In this document: positions 32,618 to 33,928 of the stretch, piece after piece
How positions within the stretch are numbered: the first letter of the stretch is position 1
Layout: each line of letters opens with the position of its first letter
DNA from: an uncultured Porphyromonadaceae bacterium
GTDB taxonomy: Bacteria; Bacteroidota; Bacteroidia; Bacteroidales; Muribaculaceae
NCBI GenBank assembly: GCA_947177635.1
Contig: CAMWVQ010000023.1
Location: 1 to 33,928 of the forward strand
Direction: 5' to 3'
Length of the DNA: 33,928 bases
Notes under the pieces: model-generated
Databases searched by the model: none
What the model was told of the DNA's origin: nothing
What the model saw: the letters and a program-made list of their open reading frames with translations, nothing else
Position numbers and translations under genes: made by a program

Positions 32618-33724
32618 ATGATCATCGGAGTACCTAAAGAGATCAAGAACAACGAGAACCGCGTAGCAGTAACCCCCTCAGGAGTGCGCGAGCTCGTCTG
32701 TCACGGCCACAAGGTCTACGTCCAGCACACCGCCGGAGAAGGCTCGGGATTTCCCGACGAGCTTTACGTGAAGGCCGGTGCGGAAATCCTCCCGAACATC
32801 GAGGATGTCTACGCCATAGCCGAGATGATCATAAAGGTAAAGGAACCCATCAAGCCTGAATATCCACTCATCCGCCGCGACCAGGTAGTGTTCACCTACT
32901 TCCATTTCGCTTCAGACCGCGAGCTGACCGAGGCCATGATACGCTCCGGCGCAGTCTGCATCGCCTACGAGACCGTCGAGCTTCCCAACCGACAGCTCCC
33001 GCTGCTGATTCCGATGAGCGAAGTCGCAGGCCGCATGTCGATACAGGAGGGAGCCAGGTTCCTGGAGAAACCCCAGGGAGGCATGGGCGTATTGCTCGGA
33101 GGCGTCCCCGGCGTGAAGCCCGCCAAGGTGCTGATTCTCGGCGCGGGCGTGGTAGGCCGCAACGCCGCCCTGATGGCCTCAGGCATGGGTGCTGACGTCA
33201 CCATCACCGACATCTCCCTGCCGACCCTCCGCCATGTCGCCGACGTGATGCCCAAGAATGTCAAGACCCTCTACTCCTCGCGCCACAACATCGAGGCCGA
33301 GCTGCCCGACACCGACCTGGTGATCGGCTCCGTGCTCATCCCCGGCGCGAAGGCCCCGAAACTCGTCACCCGCGACATGCTCTCGCTGATGCGTCCCGGC
33401 ACACTGCTCGTCGACGTGGCCATCGACCAGGGCGGATGCTTCGAGACCTCCACCCCCACCACCCACTCCAACCCGACCTACACCATCGACGGCATACTCC
33501 ACTACGCCGTGGCCAACATACCCGGAGCCGTGCCCCGCACCTCCACCCTGGCCCTGACCAACGCCACCCTCCCCTACGCAATCCGCCTGGCCGACAAGGG
33601 ATGGCGCGAAGCCTGCAAGGAAGACAAGGCCCTGGCGCTTGGCGTCAACATCGTCGAAGGAAAGGTGGTCTTCCCCGCTGTCGCCCAGGCCTGGGACCTC
33701 CCCTGCCACGAGCTGACACTCTGA
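32618..33724 (+). CDS. ald: Alanine dehydrogenase
   Basis: Ald interconverts L-alanine and pyruvate plus ammonia with NAD(H) in the cytosol. The 368-aa protein carries the family signature MIIGVPKEIKNNENRVAVTP and every canonical active-site residue: R15, K75, H96 (in FTYFHFASD) and D270 (in VDVAIDQGG). The Rossmann loop KVLILGAGVVGRNAALMA (GAGVVG at 175-180) and acidic D198 fit NAD use, and GILHYAVANIPGAVPRTSTL is the conserved C-terminal block. The length is normal. The start is the ATG at 32618; 17 upstream codons in the same frame overlap the promoter and leader. A strong hairpin follows the gene. Confidence 0.98.
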   Translation: MIIGVPKEIKNNENRVAVTPSGVRELVCHGHKVYVQHTAGEGSGFPDELYVKAGAEILPNIEDVYAIAEMIIKVKEPIKPEYPLIRRDQVVFTYFHFASDRELTEAMIRSGAVCIAYETVELPNRQLPLLIPMSEVAGRMSIQEGARFLEKPQGGMGVLLGGVPGVKPAKVLILGAGVVGRNAALMASGMGADVTITDISLPTLRHVADVMPKNVKTLYSSRHNIEAELPDTDLVIGSVLIPGAKAPKLVTRDMLSLMRPGTLLVDVAIDQGGCFETSTPTTHSNPTYTIDGILHYAVANIPGAVPRTSTLALTNATLPYAIRLADKGWREACKEDKALALGVNIVEGKVVFPAVAQAWDLPCHELTL

Positions 33725-33800
33725 CGACACATCCCGGGGCCTGGCGCCCCCGCCAATGACAGAAAACCATTTACTGTCTCTAATCCTGTTCAGACTGTAG

Positions 33801-33850
33801 CAGGCCGTCCGTCCCTCCCCCCGCTCCGCCGGGAGGGACGCGGCGGCCTG
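33801..33850 (+). terminator. GC-rich hairpin after ald
   Basis: CGTCCCTCCC (33810-33819) pairs with GGGAGGGACG (33831-33840), and an outer CAGGCCG (33801-33807) pairs with CGGCCTG (33844-33850) across a small internal loop. It lies about 76 nt past the ald stop. The downstream sequence is not T-rich at once. The rest of the right edge to 33928 shows no gene. Confidence 0.65.
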
Positions 33851-33928
33851 ATTTGCAACCCCGCCCCGCCCCTTATAAATCGGATTAAACAAATCGGCTA
33901 AAAGCCGGAGAGATAGCGGTTTTCAACG

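Overview
The window looks like chromosomal DNA of a Bacteroidota bacterium, most likely order Bacteroidales and possibly Muribaculaceae; the family is an inference. The evidence is the recurring promoter pattern TTTG / 19-21 nt / TAnnTTTG, weak or absent Shine-Dalgarno sites, a long-form IspG (553 aa), a DUF4369-type TlpA lipoprotein, C-terminal domains resembling type IX secretion sorting signals, and a GC-rich coding bias. No rRNA, tRNA, CRISPR array, insertion sequence or prophage was seen.

Layout. 72-3511 (+): an OPT-family transporter and a MATE efflux protein, separated by a 15-bp perfect hairpin. 3512-3905: an AT-richer scar holding remnants of an MNT/HEPN (MntA/HepT-type) toxin-antitoxin pair. 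3906-8083 (-): dusB, a GIN-domain (DUF2807) protein, a polysaccharide flippase and a TPR protein, tightly spaced. 8232-16359 (-): rnr, rpoN, a PAP2-like membrane protein, purE, ispG and an M16 peptidase, a compact housekeeping series. 16443-18419 (-): gyrB, with its own promoter, a leader hairpin at the predicted transcript start and a terminator-like hairpin.

18696-24746 (-): a four-gene operon of secreted proteins: a three-repeat beta-rich protein with a sorting tail, a protein with two near-identical tandem domains, a subtilisin-like S8 protease with a sorting tail, and a small protein that is little more than a signal peptide plus sorting tail. This is the most distinctive part of the window. 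Its candidate promoter has an 8-G tract (template orientation of the genes) where the -33 element is expected.

25125-28001 (-): waaA/kdtA (Kdo transferase) and gltX. 28002-28962: an AT-richer islet with an 11-bp tandem repeat and a two-gene operon of a 52-aa basic protein plus a GNAT acetyltransferase, arranged like a toxin-antitoxin pair. 28963-30612 (-): a long-chain acyl-CoA ligase-like enzyme. 30803-31870 (+): a TlpA-like thioredoxin lipoprotein. 31981-32412 (-): a VanZ-like membrane protein, separated from the TlpA gene by a long hairpin. 32618-33724 (+): ald (alanine dehydrogenase) with all four canonical active-site residues, followed by a terminator hairpin.

Most genes are ordinary core functions. 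The accessory signals are the secreted S8 operon, the MNT/HEPN relic and the GNAT/small-protein pair.
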